Part shown: piece by piece, positions 1 through 8,570 of the stretch
How positions within the stretch are numbered: position 1 is the first letter of the stretch
How the letters are laid out: each line of letters begins with the position of its first letter
Origin: Pseudonocardiaceae bacterium
Lineage (GTDB): Bacteria > Actinomycetota > Actinomycetes > Mycobacteriales > Pseudonocardiaceae
Assembly: GCA_009377865.1 (NCBI GenBank)
Contig: WHTH01000002.1
Coordinates: 62,001 to 126,000, forward strand
Direction: 5' to 3'
DNA length: 64,000 nt
The notes under the pieces: model-generated
What the model saw: only the letters and a program-made list of their open reading frames with translations
Told to the model about the DNA's origin: nothing
Databases searched by the model: none
Made by a program: the position numbers and the translations under genes

Positions 1-929
1 GCGGCGACGCAGCCCAGCGCGAGACCGCGGTGCGCCGCATCCACCGCAGACTCCGCCGCGATGCGGGTCACCGGCTCGTCGTCGGCCTGACGGTCTTCGA
101 GGCTGGTCAAGCCGGAAGCCAACATCGCCAGCCGCGGTAGCAACCCCAGCGCTGCGACCGACACCACGGCCATGATCGCGGCCGTCCGGGCGGCGGTCAG
201 ACCGGCTGCCGCCAGCGCAACCCAGCCGACGAGCAACACCAGCACGGTGCCCGCACCGAACATCCCAGCCCGGTGGTTGCCGGTGGCCAGGCCGGCGGCC
301 AGCATGGTCAGTCCTGCACCGAACGCCCACAGCGCGCCGCGCCCCCACCACTCCGAGATCGCCCACGGCACCGCGGTCAGCGCCATCGCCGCGCCGCCGA
401 GCAGCACTGCCAGCCCGGGTTGCGGCGAGCCGAGCATCGCCACCGCGGTACCCGCGGCCAGCAGCACCGCTCCCGCCCCGATGAGCGCAGCTGGGTCCAG
501 GTACGGCGTGGCCAGTAACGCCGCGAGCAACGCCGCGACCGCCACGGCCGCGGTGGCGGTCCACCGCCGCGCCACGGCGCTCCAGCGGCCACGCCGGGCG
601 GTGAGGTCGTCGGCGATCTCGTCCGACACGTCGAGCACGATCGGCGCCGGCGGTGCCTCGGTCACCGGGTCGACCCGGATCAGCGTTCCGTCGGTCACGC
701 CTGCGCTTCGCAGACTCGCGGCGGGTTCGATCACCCGGCCGTCGAGCATGCTGAGCTGGTAAGCACGCGGCGCCACTGCGGGCCCCGAACCGACCATGGC
801 GATGATCTCGGGCAGCAGCATCCCGATCGGCTCGTCGGAGGGCAGCACGAGATCGGCGCGGCGGTGCGGGCCGACGAGGGTCACCCGGGTCAGCCGACCG
901 GTCGCGGCGGGTGCTCGCGAGGCCGTCAC
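1..929 (-). CDS. eccD: Type VII secretion membrane protein EccD (3' end outside window)
   Basis: The visible 309 codons start with GTG at 929. About residues 12-90 form a ubiquitin/YukD-like domain (TRVTLVGPHRRADLVLP, then a GTLIRVD strand), followed by a basic linker and, from about residue 120, a run of alanine/leucine-rich membrane segments. That order is typical of EccD, the multi-spanning channel subunit of actinobacterial ESX secretion systems. The C-terminal membrane segments lie beyond the window start. The start codon overlaps the stop of the upstream small ORF (GTGA), so the two are probably translated together. The assignment rests on domain order and composition; the particular ESX type cannot be told. 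Confidence 0.85.
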   Translation of the reverse strand, partial: MTASRAPAATGRLTRVTLVGPHRRADLVLPSDEPIGMLLPEIIAMVGSGPAVAPRAYQLSMLDGRVIEPAASLRSAGVTDGTLIRVDPVTEAPPAPIVLDVSDEIADDLTARRGRWSAVARRWTATAAVAVAALLAALLATPYLDPAALIGAGAVLLAAGTAVAMLGSPQPGLAVLLGGAAMALTAVPWAISEWWGRGALWAFGAGLTMLAAGLATGNHRAGMFGAGTVLVLLVGWVALAAAGLTAARTAAIMAVVSVAALGLLPRLAMLASGLTSLEDRQADDEPVTRIAAESAVDAAHRGLALGCVA

Positions 930-1207
930 AGCCGCACCGTAGCCGGGGTCACTGTCACGTCCGGGACCGTCATCGACACGGGGGACGAGAACCGCTGCTC
1001 GCGTTCGGCCAGCATCTCCTGCAGCAGTGACCAGCCGACGCACCCGGCGCAGGCCACCGCGGCGAGCACCACACTGATCCCAAGCCGCTTGAGGTTGTCC
1101 ATCGTCGCCCTTGCCCGCCGCTCCCGGCCCCACAGCAACGACTCGCGCATCCGGTTGCGGCGTACCGCCACCGATTCCAGTAGCTGCGCGTCGTACTCCC
1201 TGGCCAT
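926..1207 (-). CDS. Small single-span membrane protein of the ESX locus
   Basis: This 93-residue protein has a charged N-terminus (about residues 1-42, many Arg and Glu), one hydrophobic segment (about 44-65, GISVVLAAVACAGCVGW) and a short outside-facing tail. Its stop overlaps the GTG start of eccD by four bases, which indicates an operon and a role linked to secretion. I do not recognise a named family. It could be a small accessory subunit of the secretion membrane complex; that is inferred from position only. Confidence 0.7.
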   Translation of the reverse strand: MAREYDAQLLESVAVRRNRMRESLLWGRERRARATMDNLKRLGISVVLAAVACAGCVGWSLLQEMLAEREQRFSSPVSMTVPDVTVTPATVRL

Positions 1208-1315
1208 CGCCTGACCATGCTAGCCCTACCGGCGACTCGGTGACCTGCTCGGTGGCGCTGGTCGCGCGGCATCGTCCCCCCATTGCCGCGTGCTGTTACT
1301 CAGCTCGGCAGCGAA

Positions 1316-1477
1316 CTAGGAAGCGGCGCTCGCCGCCACCAGGAATCGGATGACCAGGTAGAACGGCAAGGCCAGCAGCACGAGCTGCCAGAACGGCCAG
1401 CCACCCGCACGGCGGCGGGCGATGAGCCAGATCACCGGCGGCCAGGATCCCAACCACCGCAACAGCGGCGCACTCAC
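1316..1477 (-). CDS. Possible 53-residue membrane peptide
   Basis: A GTG-started ORF of 53 codons lies between two better supported small genes on the same strand. It has a Trp-rich start, a basic stretch (ARRRAGG) and a hydrophobic segment at about residues 29-48 (WQLVLLALPFYLVIRFLVA). Same-strand position upstream of the eccD pair and the membrane-protein composition support it. No clear ribosome binding site was found and no family is recognised. Confidence 0.35.
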   Translation of the reverse strand: MSAPLLRWLGSWPPVIWLIARRRAGGWPFWQLVLLALPFYLVIRFLVAASAAS

Positions 1478-1549
1478 CCTGACACTGAGAGTGCGAGGGT
1501 GCCGTCCACCCGCAGCGAGAGGGCGCCGTTCGAGCAGGCCGGTGACCCG

Positions 1550-1774
1550 TTACCTGCGCAAGGCGTTGCGAGCCGTCAGCACCAGCACCGCCACCGCACT
1601 GCCGACCATGCCGACGGCGGCGATCAATGCCACCGCGACGTCCGAGCCGGCTATCGAGGCGATGCCACCGGCCAGAAACAGCACCAGCACGGCAGTCGCT
1701 ACCGCGATCGCGGCACGGCGGTGCGCGACCAGCTCGTCCTGCAGCTCGTCAACCAGTTCCCTGACGATGCGCAC
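1550..1774 (-). CDS. Small two-span membrane protein, possible ESX-locus member
   Basis: Starting at GTG 1774 gives 74 residues: a helical acidic N-terminus (RIVRELVDELQDELVAHRR) followed by two hydrophobic spans separated by a short turn. This start is preferred over the ATG at 1858 because an AGGAGG-like purine stretch sits about 11 bases upstream of it. It is on the same strand as the small genes leading to eccD, so it may belong to that locus. No family is recognised. Confidence 0.5.
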   Translation of the reverse strand: MRIVRELVDELQDELVAHRRAAIAVATAVLVLFLAGGIASIAGSDVAVALIAAVGMVGSAVAVLVLTARNALRR

Positions 1775-1920
1775 GTCCTCGAACCCCCTCCTGCGGTCGG
1801 CTGCACCGAGTATGCGGTACGGCGAGGCACAATGATCCACGATGGTCACCATCGTCACACCGGCGGGTGCCGGCGGCTAGCTCCGTCACCCGCACGGCGG
1901 GACGGCCGACCGGGCGTCCC

Positions 1921-1936
1921 TATAATCGTCGGGGTG
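1921..1936 (+). promoter_or_regulatory. Promoter -10 TATAAT for a leaderless transcript
   Basis: A perfect TATAAT hexamer (1921-1926) ends seven bases before the GTG start of the ankyrin gene. Transcription would begin at or next to the first base of the start codon, so the mRNA would have no leader. There is no Shine-Dalgarno sequence, which agrees with this. Confidence 0.6.
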
Positions 1937-2320
1937 ACCGAGCAGGCTGACGACGAGGCGATGGCCGAGCTGGCAACCCGGTTGTTCGACATGGCCCGGG
2001 GTGGCGAGACGGCAAGCCTGGACGAGTACCTGGCGGCGGGCGTGCCGGTGAACCTGTGCAACGGCAGCGGCGACACGCTGCTGATGCTCGCCGCTTACCA
2101 CGGGCACGCGGGCACCGTCGCTGCACTGCTCGAGCGCGGGGCCGACGCGGACCGTGCCAATGACCGGGGGCAGCGCCCGTTGGCCGGCGCGGTGTTCAAG
2201 GGCGAGGACGCCGTGGTGCACGCCCTGCTCGACGCTGGTGCCGATCCGCTCGCCGGCACTCCGTCCGCGCTGGAGACCGCACGGATGTTCGGACGTGAGG
2301 ACTACGCGAAGTTGTTCTAG
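1934..2320 (+). CDS. Ankyrin-repeat protein
   Basis: The 128-residue product has an acidic N-terminal helix (ADDEAMAELATRLFDMARGG) and then about three ankyrin repeats, with the repeat hallmarks DTLLMLAAYHGHAGTVAAL, GADADRANDRGQRPL and VVHALLDAGADPL. Ankyrin repeats bind protein partners; the partner here is unknown, and the protein is probably cytoplasmic because no signal peptide is seen. GTG 1934 is chosen because a TATAAT box lies just upstream. Longer in-frame extensions upstream run through non-coding-like sequence and were discarded. Confidence 0.85.
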   Translation: MTEQADDEAMAELATRLFDMARGGETASLDEYLAAGVPVNLCNGSGDTLLMLAAYHGHAGTVAALLERGADADRANDRGQRPLAGAVFKGEDAVVHALLDAGADPLAGTPSALETARMFGREDYAKLF

Positions 2321-2455
2321 CCACCGCGTTCACCAAACCCGCCGGACCAGCGTCGAAGCTTCCCGGTGATGAACCACTCATCCGGGCTGCGCATCGTGGC
2401 TCAGTGTGATGGCATCATGACCCGTAGCCATACCCGCACGGGAGGAACCGTCTTG

Positions 2456-3703
2456 ATGATCACAGGTCGGCCGCAGCGCACGGGGAGGCGACGCAGCACG
2501 GTCGCGATCGTGCTGGCAGTGCTGGCGCCGCTGCTGGTCACCGGAACCGCGACCGGGCAGCCCACGCCGACACCCGAGCCGGACGGTCTGGGACGGATTC
2601 TCGACATTCTGGGCCCCGAGCAGCCGGGCGCCTCGGGTGTCACTCGACGCGACTTCACGACCACCGAGGACGGTGGCCGGGTGGAGGGCCACCTCGTCGA
2701 GGTCGACCTGACGCACCCGGCGGTGAGCACCGACCTGCTCACGCCGGGATCCGTCGCCGCCAGCGCCACCGTGCCACGCATGGCCGACGGCGCCGGCGCC
2801 GTCGCGGGCATCAACGGTGACTTCTTCGATCTCGGCGGCACCAGCGCGCCCGCCGGGCCTGCGATCATGGACGGCCGCACGCTGAAGTCCGCGGTGCCGG
2901 TGCACCGCCGGCTCGCCCCACCGGTCAGTGGCGCGTCGACGGAGTTCGTCTTCGGCGTCGGGCCGGAGGGGCTGGGGCGCATCGACCGGTTGCGGTTCGA
3001 GGGCGCTGCCCGATCCGACGGTGCGGTGCTCCCGCTCGCCGGGCTGAACCAGTACGCCATCCCGGTCGGCGGAATCGGCCTGTTCAGCTCCGATTGGGGC
3101 AGCGCGTCCCGGGCGGGCTCGGTGTGCGGGTCGAACGACGACCCGGACACCGGATGCAGCCCCGCGCGGGAGGTCGTCGTGCGAGACGGTGAGGTGACCT
3201 CGATGAGCGGCACGCCGGGCTCCGGCCGGATCGCACCCGGCACGCAGGTCCTCGTCGGCCGCGACGGCGGTGCCCGAGAGCTGGCCACCCTGCAGGTCGG
3301 CGACGACGTCGCCATCTCGTCGCAGCTGGTCGCCCGATCAGGTCAGCCGTTGCAGTTCGCGATCGGCGGCAGCCCGATCCTGCGCGACGGCGCGCCCACC
3401 GCCGACCTGGACGACAGCGAACGTGCGCCGCGCAGTGCGGCCGGGGTCAGCGCCGACGGCGGGCGGATGTATCTCGTCGCGATCGACGGGAGGCAGTCGG
3501 ACAGCGTGGGGCTCACGCTGGAGGAGCTGGCCACACTGCTCGGTGAACTGTCCGTCGACGACTTGGTGAACCTCGACGGCGGCGGCTCGTCCACGCTGGT
3601 CCACCGCGAGCCGGGACAGTCGCAGGTGTCGGTGATCAACGACCCGTCGGTCTCCTCGCTGCGGCTGGTCCCCAACGGCATCGGAGTGTTCACCGAACCC
3701 TGA
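2456..3703 (+). CDS. Secreted phosphodiester glycosidase-like protein (NAGPA domain)
   Basis: The 415-residue protein starts with a basic stretch and a hydrophobic signal segment (about residues 14-34), then a Pro-rich linker. The rest looks like the NAGPA (DUF2233) fold: the motif INGDFFDLGG in the first half and NLDGGGSSTLV near the C-terminus are hallmarks of this family. The family removes sugar caps joined by phosphodiester bonds or acts on cell-wall glycans; the substrate here is unknown. ATG 2456 has GGAGGA nine bases upstream, so the ATG at 2366 was rejected. It appears to be a single-gene unit. Confidence 0.85.
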   Translation: MITGRPQRTGRRRSTVAIVLAVLAPLLVTGTATGQPTPTPEPDGLGRILDILGPEQPGASGVTRRDFTTTEDGGRVEGHLVEVDLTHPAVSTDLLTPGSVAASATVPRMADGAGAVAGINGDFFDLGGTSAPAGPAIMDGRTLKSAVPVHRRLAPPVSGASTEFVFGVGPEGLGRIDRLRFEGAARSDGAVLPLAGLNQYAIPVGGIGLFSSDWGSASRAGSVCGSNDDPDTGCSPAREVVVRDGEVTSMSGTPGSGRIAPGTQVLVGRDGGARELATLQVGDDVAISSQLVARSGQPLQFAIGGSPILRDGAPTADLDDSERAPRSAAGVSADGGRMYLVAIDGRQSDSVGLTLEELATLLGELSVDDLVNLDGGGSSTLVHREPGQSQVSVINDPSVSSLRLVPNGIGVFTEP

Positions 3704-3786
3704 CGCGCCCTCGGCGCGCGGGCTCACAGCGCCCAGACCAGCGGGTGCGGTGAGCTCCGCGCACGTCGAGCGGAGGTGCCTCGCGG

Positions 3787-4086
3787 TCAGGCTTCCTGGG
3801 GAGCGATGGCGAAGCGCAGCTGCTCCTCACCCTCCTCGGTGACGCGCTGCACGTCGAGCACCTTGTCGTCGAGCACCTGCGCAGCCACGGGCTCGAGGAA
3901 GACCTTGGCGCCGGCGCCCTCGAGGACCGAGTCCTGGTCGGACGGCGTGGCCGCGACGGAGAGCTCCAGCGCCTCGGGCTGGTCCTCCTGCTGCCCCGCG
4001 ATCCGCAGGCCCGAGCCCTCGGGCATCTCATTGGCGGTCACGAGCGAGTTGATTGCCTGTGCTGCTGTCTCAGTGATTGTCAGCAT
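3787..4086 (-). CDS. HesB/IscA-like protein without cysteines
   Basis: This 99-residue protein begins MLTITETAAQAINSLV and has GSGLRIAG followed by alternating beta-strand segments, the fold pattern of A-type Fe-S carrier proteins. The three cysteines that normally bind the cluster are absent; the protein has no cysteine at all. It is therefore probably not an Fe-S carrier, although databases usually label this group HesB. It stands alone between a secreted enzyme and the sugar operon, on the same strand as the latter. The true role is unknown. Confidence 0.75.
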   Translation of the reverse strand: MLTITETAAQAINSLVTANEMPEGSGLRIAGQQEDQPEALELSVAATPSDQDSVLEGAGAKVFLEPVAAQVLDDKVLDVQRVTEEGEEQLRFAIAPQEA

Positions 4087-4146
4087 GCCTCAACACCGTA
4101 GACGCCATACGCCCACGCTGCATCTCCGCACGGGCTTGTCGCTACG

Positions 4147-5649
4147 CTACCGGGACACCTGGGCGGCGGCGTGCTGCTCGGCGGCCAGGAAGTGCGCGAT
4201 GTCCTTGGTGGACTCGTAGAGCTCCCGGTAGTGGCGGTAGAAGGCGTCGTAGCGCTCGTGACGCTCGGGATCGGGCGCCAGCCGGCGAGCGGTCGGGTTC
4301 CAGGACCACACGTCGGCCGCGGCGTTGGTCGCCAGCCCGGCGAGCATGGCGTCGCCGAACGCCGCGCCGACCGTCTGCTCGCACACGTCCTGCGGCGAGC
4401 CGGTCACGTCGGACACGATCTGGGTCCACAGATCGCCCTGCGTCCCGCCACCGACGGCGACCAGCCGTCCGACGTCACCACCGGCGTCGGCCATCGCCGC
4501 CAGGTTGTGCCGCACCCCGTATGCGGTGCCCTCCAGCGCTGCGCGGTAGATCTCGGCACGGCCGTGCGTCGTGGTCAGGCCCGCCAGCATCCCGCGCGCG
4601 TCGGGATCGAAGATCGGCGTGCGCTCACCGGCGAAGTAGGGCAGCAGCAGCAGGCCCCGGCTGCCGGCAGGCACCCCTGCCGCCTCGGCGACGAGCGCGG
4701 CGAACTCCCCGCCGGTCAGCTCGCGCAGCCAGTCGGTGACCGCGCCGGACGTCGCCATCCCGGCAGCCACCGAGTAGCTGCCGGGCAGCGTGGCGACGGT
4801 GCCCCACAGCGCGGGATGGGGCCGCACCTCGTCGACGAGCTGGACGAGGAACATGGTCGTGCCGTACATGACCATGACGTCGCCCGGCTCGCGCACCCCG
4901 ACACTGGTGGCCTCGGCCCACGCGTCGATGGTGCCGGCGGTGACCGGCAGACCCTCGGGCAGCCCGGTCTCGGCCGCAGCGGCTGCGTTCACCCTGCCCG
5001 CGACCTCGGTGGGCCAGACCAGCTCGGGCAGCTCTAGCCCGGGCGCGACCTGCGCCGCCCAACTGGGGTGCCAGTCCTGCCAGGGCAGGTCGTAGAGCGG
5101 CGCGGATTGGCTGGCCGAATGGTGGTCGAGCACGTAACGGCCGGTCAGCCGGTGCACCAGGTAGGAGCTGGCCATCAACAGCTTCCGCGTCGCGGCGAAC
5201 ACGTCGGGCTCGTGGCGAGCCAGCCAGCGCAGCTTGGGGCCGACGGCCTGGGTGGTCAGGGTCATCCCACACCGCTGCAGCACGGCGTCGGCGCCCAGCT
5301 CGGCGGTGAGCTCGTCGATCTCGGCGGTGGCACGGGTGTCGACGCCGTACAGGATCGCCGGGCGCAGCGGGCGTCCGTCGCCGTCGGCCGGCAGCACGCA
5401 GGGCCCGATCCCGGACACCCCGAGCCCGGCCAGCGGACGGTCACCCGCAGCATCGACCAGCTCGCGCACGATGCCGGTGAAGTCGGCCCACCACACCGAC
5501 CCGGCGTCGTGCTCGACCCACCCCGGTCGCGGCGTTGACGTCCGGTGTGGACGGTGGGCCTGCGCGCGCACCTCGCCCGCGTCGGTGACCAGCACCCCCT
5601 TGGAGCTGGAGGTACCGATGTCGACGCCGAGCAGCAGCGCTGTGTTCAT
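4147..5649 (-). CDS. FGGY-family carbohydrate kinase (pentulokinase candidate)
   Basis: The 500-residue length fits FGGY sugar kinases. The phosphate-binding motif GVDIGTSSSKG is at residues 8-18, the catalytic-Asp region AGTIDAWAEA lies near the middle, and the nucleotide-binding glycine turn VAVGGGTQGDLW is in the C-terminal half. ATG 5649 has GGAGGC just upstream. It lies 29 bases behind an isomerase gene on the same strand, so the pair would isomerise and then phosphorylate a sugar. Given the isomerase type, a pentulose such as ribulose or xylulose is a plausible substrate, but FGGY specificity cannot be read from sequence alone. Confidence 0.88.
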   Translation of the reverse strand: MNTALLLGVDIGTSSSKGVLVTDAGEVRAQAHRPHRTSTPRPGWVEHDAGSVWWADFTGIVRELVDAAGDRPLAGLGVSGIGPCVLPADGDGRPLRPAILYGVDTRATAEIDELTAELGADAVLQRCGMTLTTQAVGPKLRWLARHEPDVFAATRKLLMASSYLVHRLTGRYVLDHHSASQSAPLYDLPWQDWHPSWAAQVAPGLELPELVWPTEVAGRVNAAAAAETGLPEGLPVTAGTIDAWAEATSVGVREPGDVMVMYGTTMFLVQLVDEVRPHPALWGTVATLPGSYSVAAGMATSGAVTDWLRELTGGEFAALVAEAAGVPAGSRGLLLLPYFAGERTPIFDPDARGMLAGLTTTHGRAEIYRAALEGTAYGVRHNLAAMADAGGDVGRLVAVGGGTQGDLWTQIVSDVTGSPQDVCEQTVGAAFGDAMLAGLATNAAADVWSWNPTARRLAPDPERHERYDAFYRHYRELYESTKDIAHFLAAEQHAAAQVSR

Positions 5650-5678
5650 GCCGCCTCCGCGGGAGGAAATACGTCGGC

Positions 5679-7124
5679 TCAGGACCGGGTGAACTCGTCG
5701 AGTGTGATGTCCGCCAGCCGGCACACGGCGCGCATCTCGTCGCGGACATCGCCGGGCACGGCGTGGATGTGGTTGGCGCCGAAGCGGCCCAGGAAGTCCT
5801 CGGCGCGGGCGTCGAGCCGGGCGAAGGCGTGCGGCCACTCGAAGGTGGACTGCCGCATCAGCGCCTCGTTGGTCGCGTCGTCGTAGGTCTCGAACTCGCC
5901 GGCCATCAGCTGCATCCGGTAGCGCCCGTCGTCGCGGGTCAGCCGCGCGAGTGTCATCTCACCGGGCGCGGCCAGGTGCTGCACCGAGGCACCACCGGCG
6001 GGGAAGAAGAACACCTCGGGGTAGAGGTGCACCCGCGACAGGTTCTCGGCGGGTTCGTCGCTACGCGCCGCGAACCAGGTGGCGTGCTGCCCGGAGTTGC
6101 ACAGATCCCAGATGTCGCGGTCGGCGTGGTAGTGGCGGACGTCGGCGAACAGCACCGGGGTGTTGGTCAGTTTCTTGAGCAGCTGCATCGTCAGCGCACC
6201 GTCCATGTCGGCCTCGGTGGCGCAGACGTGCGGTTCCTTGGGCCCGTTCCAGTCGTACGGGTCATTGAGCAACGCCTCGGCGATGTCCATCGTCGCGAAG
6301 TGCGCGGTCAGCTCCGGCTGGCCTTTGATGCCGGTGAAGTCCAGCCGCCACTCGTCGATCAGCTCGCGCATCGCCAGGTAGGAGCGGATCTGGCGCTCCA
6401 GCAGCTCCGGGGTCAGCTTCGCCCCGTCGTAGTGCACCCCGCCGGCGTGCTGCTCGAGCCACTCCCTGGCCTTGGTGGCCTCACCGGCGTCGGCGAGCTC
6501 GGAGCGCCGGACGATCTCCCACTGGTCGATCTCCTCGACGTCGATACCGAACGTCTTCTGCCACTGGTCGGTGGCGGCGACCGCGGTGTTCATCCCCATC
6601 GGACGGCCACCGATGCGGCCGAACGTCGAGCCCCGCAGCGATGCGACGGCGTGCGCGGCACGGGCCTCGGCGCCGATCTGGGAGACCAGGTCGCCCTGCG
6701 CGGGATCACTTTGGGTTGAATCTCTTTGGGCCGGGTCGCCCCACAGCCGGCGGTGCCGCCGCCCGATCTGGTCCAGTGCCCCGCCGGCCGCGAGCATCCC
6801 GACCATCCCGGGCTGCACCGGGTCGATGTTCGACAGCAGCAGCAGCGGCCCCGGGGTCGCCTCCGCCGCGAGCATCGAGAAGTGCGGGAACGCCCAGACC
6901 GCGTAGTGGAACACGGTCAGGTCCACCCGCTGCGCCGCGACCTCGCGCGCCACGGAGCTGGCGAGCGCGTTGCTGGAGACCGGCTCGGATCCGCGCACGA
7001 CGTCGTAGCCAGCGGCCGTGAGCCGATCGACGAGCACGTCCTCGGTCGAGCGGAGGAAGTCGGCGATGCCCTCGTGCACGTAGTCACGGCCGTCCGACAT
7101 GCTGATCACACCGATGCGAGCCAC
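5679..7124 (-). CDS. L-fucose/L-arabinose-type isomerase family protein
   Basis: The 481-residue protein resembles the COG2407 group of fucose/arabinose isomerases. It has the CATEADMDGALTM region, which carries the metal-binding acid residue of this fold, and a later aromatic/His-rich segment (ADVRHYHADRDIWDLCNSGQ). Members convert an aldose to a ketose; L-fucose isomerase and D-arabinose isomerase are the same fold and often the same enzyme. GTG 7124 is the start because GGGAGG lies five bases upstream; the longer ATG start at 7196 lies inside the operator. It leads the operon with the FGGY kinase and is controlled by a LacI-type operator. The exact substrate is inferred only. Confidence 0.82.
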   Translation of the reverse strand: MARIGVISMSDGRDYVHEGIADFLRSTEDVLVDRLTAAGYDVVRGSEPVSSNALASSVAREVAAQRVDLTVFHYAVWAFPHFSMLAAEATPGPLLLLSNIDPVQPGMVGMLAAGGALDQIGRRHRRLWGDPAQRDSTQSDPAQGDLVSQIGAEARAAHAVASLRGSTFGRIGGRPMGMNTAVAATDQWQKTFGIDVEEIDQWEIVRRSELADAGEATKAREWLEQHAGGVHYDGAKLTPELLERQIRSYLAMRELIDEWRLDFTGIKGQPELTAHFATMDIAEALLNDPYDWNGPKEPHVCATEADMDGALTMQLLKKLTNTPVLFADVRHYHADRDIWDLCNSGQHATWFAARSDEPAENLSRVHLYPEVFFFPAGGASVQHLAAPGEMTLARLTRDDGRYRMQLMAGEFETYDDATNEALMRQSTFEWPHAFARLDARAEDFLGRFGANHIHAVPGDVRDEMRAVCRLADITLDEFTRS

Positions 7125-7177
7125 GAGACCTCCCGAGGGCCATACACCGCACGTCGATTCGGACCGGTGCGTGCGTG

Positions 7178-7224
7178 AGTAAACGTTTACTGGCACGCTA
7201 TTGACCGGCGAAGCCGGGTGTCAA
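7178..7224 (-). promoter_or_regulatory. Promoter with LacI-type operator for the isomerase-kinase operon
   Basis: Reading leftward, a TTGACA -35 box (7219-7224) is followed by an 18-base spacer and a TAGCGT -10 box (7195-7200). The 14-base perfect palindrome AGTAAACGTTTACT (7178-7191) lies over the predicted start site. This is a typical LacI/GalR half-site pair with a central CG. The LacI gene begins 78 bases away in the opposite direction, so repression by blocking initiation is likely. Confidence 0.8.
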
Positions 7225-7268
7225 GGCGTCTGCGGTGGCTACGGTGGCCAGCCGGCAGAGAGGTGGAG

Positions 7269-8261
7269 ATGGCAACGATCCACGAGGTCGCGGCCCGGGC
7301 CGGCGTCTCCACCGCGACGGTGTCTCGCGCGCTGAACGGCAAGTCCACCGTGGACCCCGAGCTGGCGACCCGGGTCGCCGCCGCCGCCCGCGAGCTCGAC
7401 TACCGGCCCAACGCGGTGGCCCGCAACCTGCGGCGACAGGCGACCACGGTCTGGGCGCTGATCATTTCCGACATCGAGAACCCCTTCTTCACCGCGGTCG
7501 CCCGCGGTGTCGAGGACGTCGCACAGGCGGCCGGGCATTCGGTCGTGCTGTGCAACTCGGACGAGGATCTCGACAAGGAGGCGCGCTACCTGCAAGTCGC
7601 GGTCGCCGAGCGGGTCGCGGGCGTGGTGCTCTCGCCCACCACTGTGGACACCGATATCGGCCCGCTGGTCGAGCACGGCATCCCGGTGGTGGCCATCGAC
7701 CGGCCGTTGCGCGGCATCAGCACGGTTCTGGTCGGCTCGCGGACCGGCGCCCGCGATGCCACCACGCACCTGATCGCGGCCGGCTACCGCCGGATCGGCT
7801 GCATCACCGGCCCGCAGCGGGTGTCGACCGCCGAGCAGCGCGTCGACGGCTACGCCGAGGCGCTGCGCGCCAGTGGACGGCGGCTGAACCACCGGCTAGT
7901 GCGCCACGCCGACTTCAAGGTCTCCGGTGGCCGCCGCGCGGCGGAGCGGCTGCTCGACGCTTCCCGACCACCGGACGCGCTGTTCGTCGCCAACAGCCTG
8001 ATGGCGATCGGCGCGCTGCAGGCTCTCGCCGCCCGTGGGCTGCGAGCCGGCCGCGACGTCGGGATGGTGGCCTTCGACGACGCCCCATGGACGCAGCTCG
8101 TCGACCCGCCGATCACCGTTGTCGCCCAGCCCGCATACGCGATCGGCGAGGCCGCCGGGCGACTGCTCGCCGACGGCGGTGCGCCGCGCACCGTCACACT
8201 CGACGCCGAGCTGATCATCCGCGCCAGCTCCCGTGGAGCCTCAGGGCATCAGCAAAGCTGA
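7269..8261 (+). CDS. LacI/GalR-family transcriptional repressor
   Basis: The 330-residue protein has an N-terminal helix-turn-helix (TIHEVAARAGVSTATVSRAL) and hinge (YRPNAVARNLR), followed by a periplasmic-binding-protein-like effector domain (ISDIENPFFTAVARGVED, RIGCITGP, FVANSLMAIGALQAL, VGMVAFDD). ATG 7269 has GAGGTGGAG upstream. It is divergent from the isomerase-kinase operon, and related palindromes stand at that promoter and at the ABC transporter promoter. It most likely represses both and is released by a sugar or sugar phosphate. Confidence 0.92.
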   Translation: MATIHEVAARAGVSTATVSRALNGKSTVDPELATRVAAAARELDYRPNAVARNLRRQATTVWALIISDIENPFFTAVARGVEDVAQAAGHSVVLCNSDEDLDKEARYLQVAVAERVAGVVLSPTTVDTDIGPLVEHGIPVVAIDRPLRGISTVLVGSRTGARDATTHLIAAGYRRIGCITGPQRVSTAEQRVDGYAEALRASGRRLNHRLVRHADFKVSGGRRAAERLLDASRPPDALFVANSLMAIGALQALAARGLRAGRDVGMVAFDDAPWTQLVDPPITVVAQPAYAIGEAAGRLLADGGAPRTVTLDAELIIRASSRGASGHQQS

Positions 8262-8307
8262 TCTGCCCGCTACGTACAGTAACTCCGGAAGTCGCGAGCT
8301 GGCTCGC

Positions 8308-8532
8308 ATAGAGCCGTGGCCCGAGCTGGGCGTCCACGCGGCGAACGAGCCCAGCGTGCTCGGCGCCGCCGAAGCGGTCCGGCAGGCCGGCAGGGCCGGG
8401 GTGAAGGCGGCCGAGCAGCAAATCCGGACCGGCAAGCCCGGGCCCGGTGGCGACACCGGCGCTGAGCTCATTACCCGGCGCAACGTCGACTCCCCCGAGG
8501 TGAGGACGCTTGCTCAACCCGAGCTGCAAGAA
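8308..8532 (+). pseudogene. Remnant of a ribose-type sugar-binding protein (C-terminal part)
   Basis: One reading frame carries two pieces of an RbsB/XylF-like binding protein. HAANEPSVLGAAEAVRQAG matches the usual AxNDxxALGAxEAxxxAG segment, and AAEQQIRTGKPGPGGDTGAE with ITRRNVDSPEV matches the usual GKxVPxxVDTGxxLVTxxNVD terminus. About 40 residues normally found between these pieces are missing, and nothing upstream resembles the N-terminus. There is no plausible start or secretion signal. It lies just after the LacI gene and is probably the remains of an earlier binding-protein gene of this regulon. Confidence 0.6.
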
Positions 8533-8570
8533 CCCCCGCGACTCGCTCCGGCTCGTGATCCTCCCCCGCC

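Noticed and set aside
1283-1933. Long N-terminal extension of the ankyrin protein
   Set aside because: The extension has shadow-like composition (Arg/His/Gln-rich) and a TATAAT box lies right before GTG 1934.
2366-2455. Earlier ATG start for the phosphodiester glycosidase-like gene
   Set aside because: It would place 30 unlikely residues before the signal peptide, and GGAGGA is correctly spaced for ATG 2456.
8215-8529. Minus-strand ORF of 104 codons after the LacI gene
   Set aside because: The plus strand carries recognisable binding-protein pieces; the minus frame does not resemble any protein.
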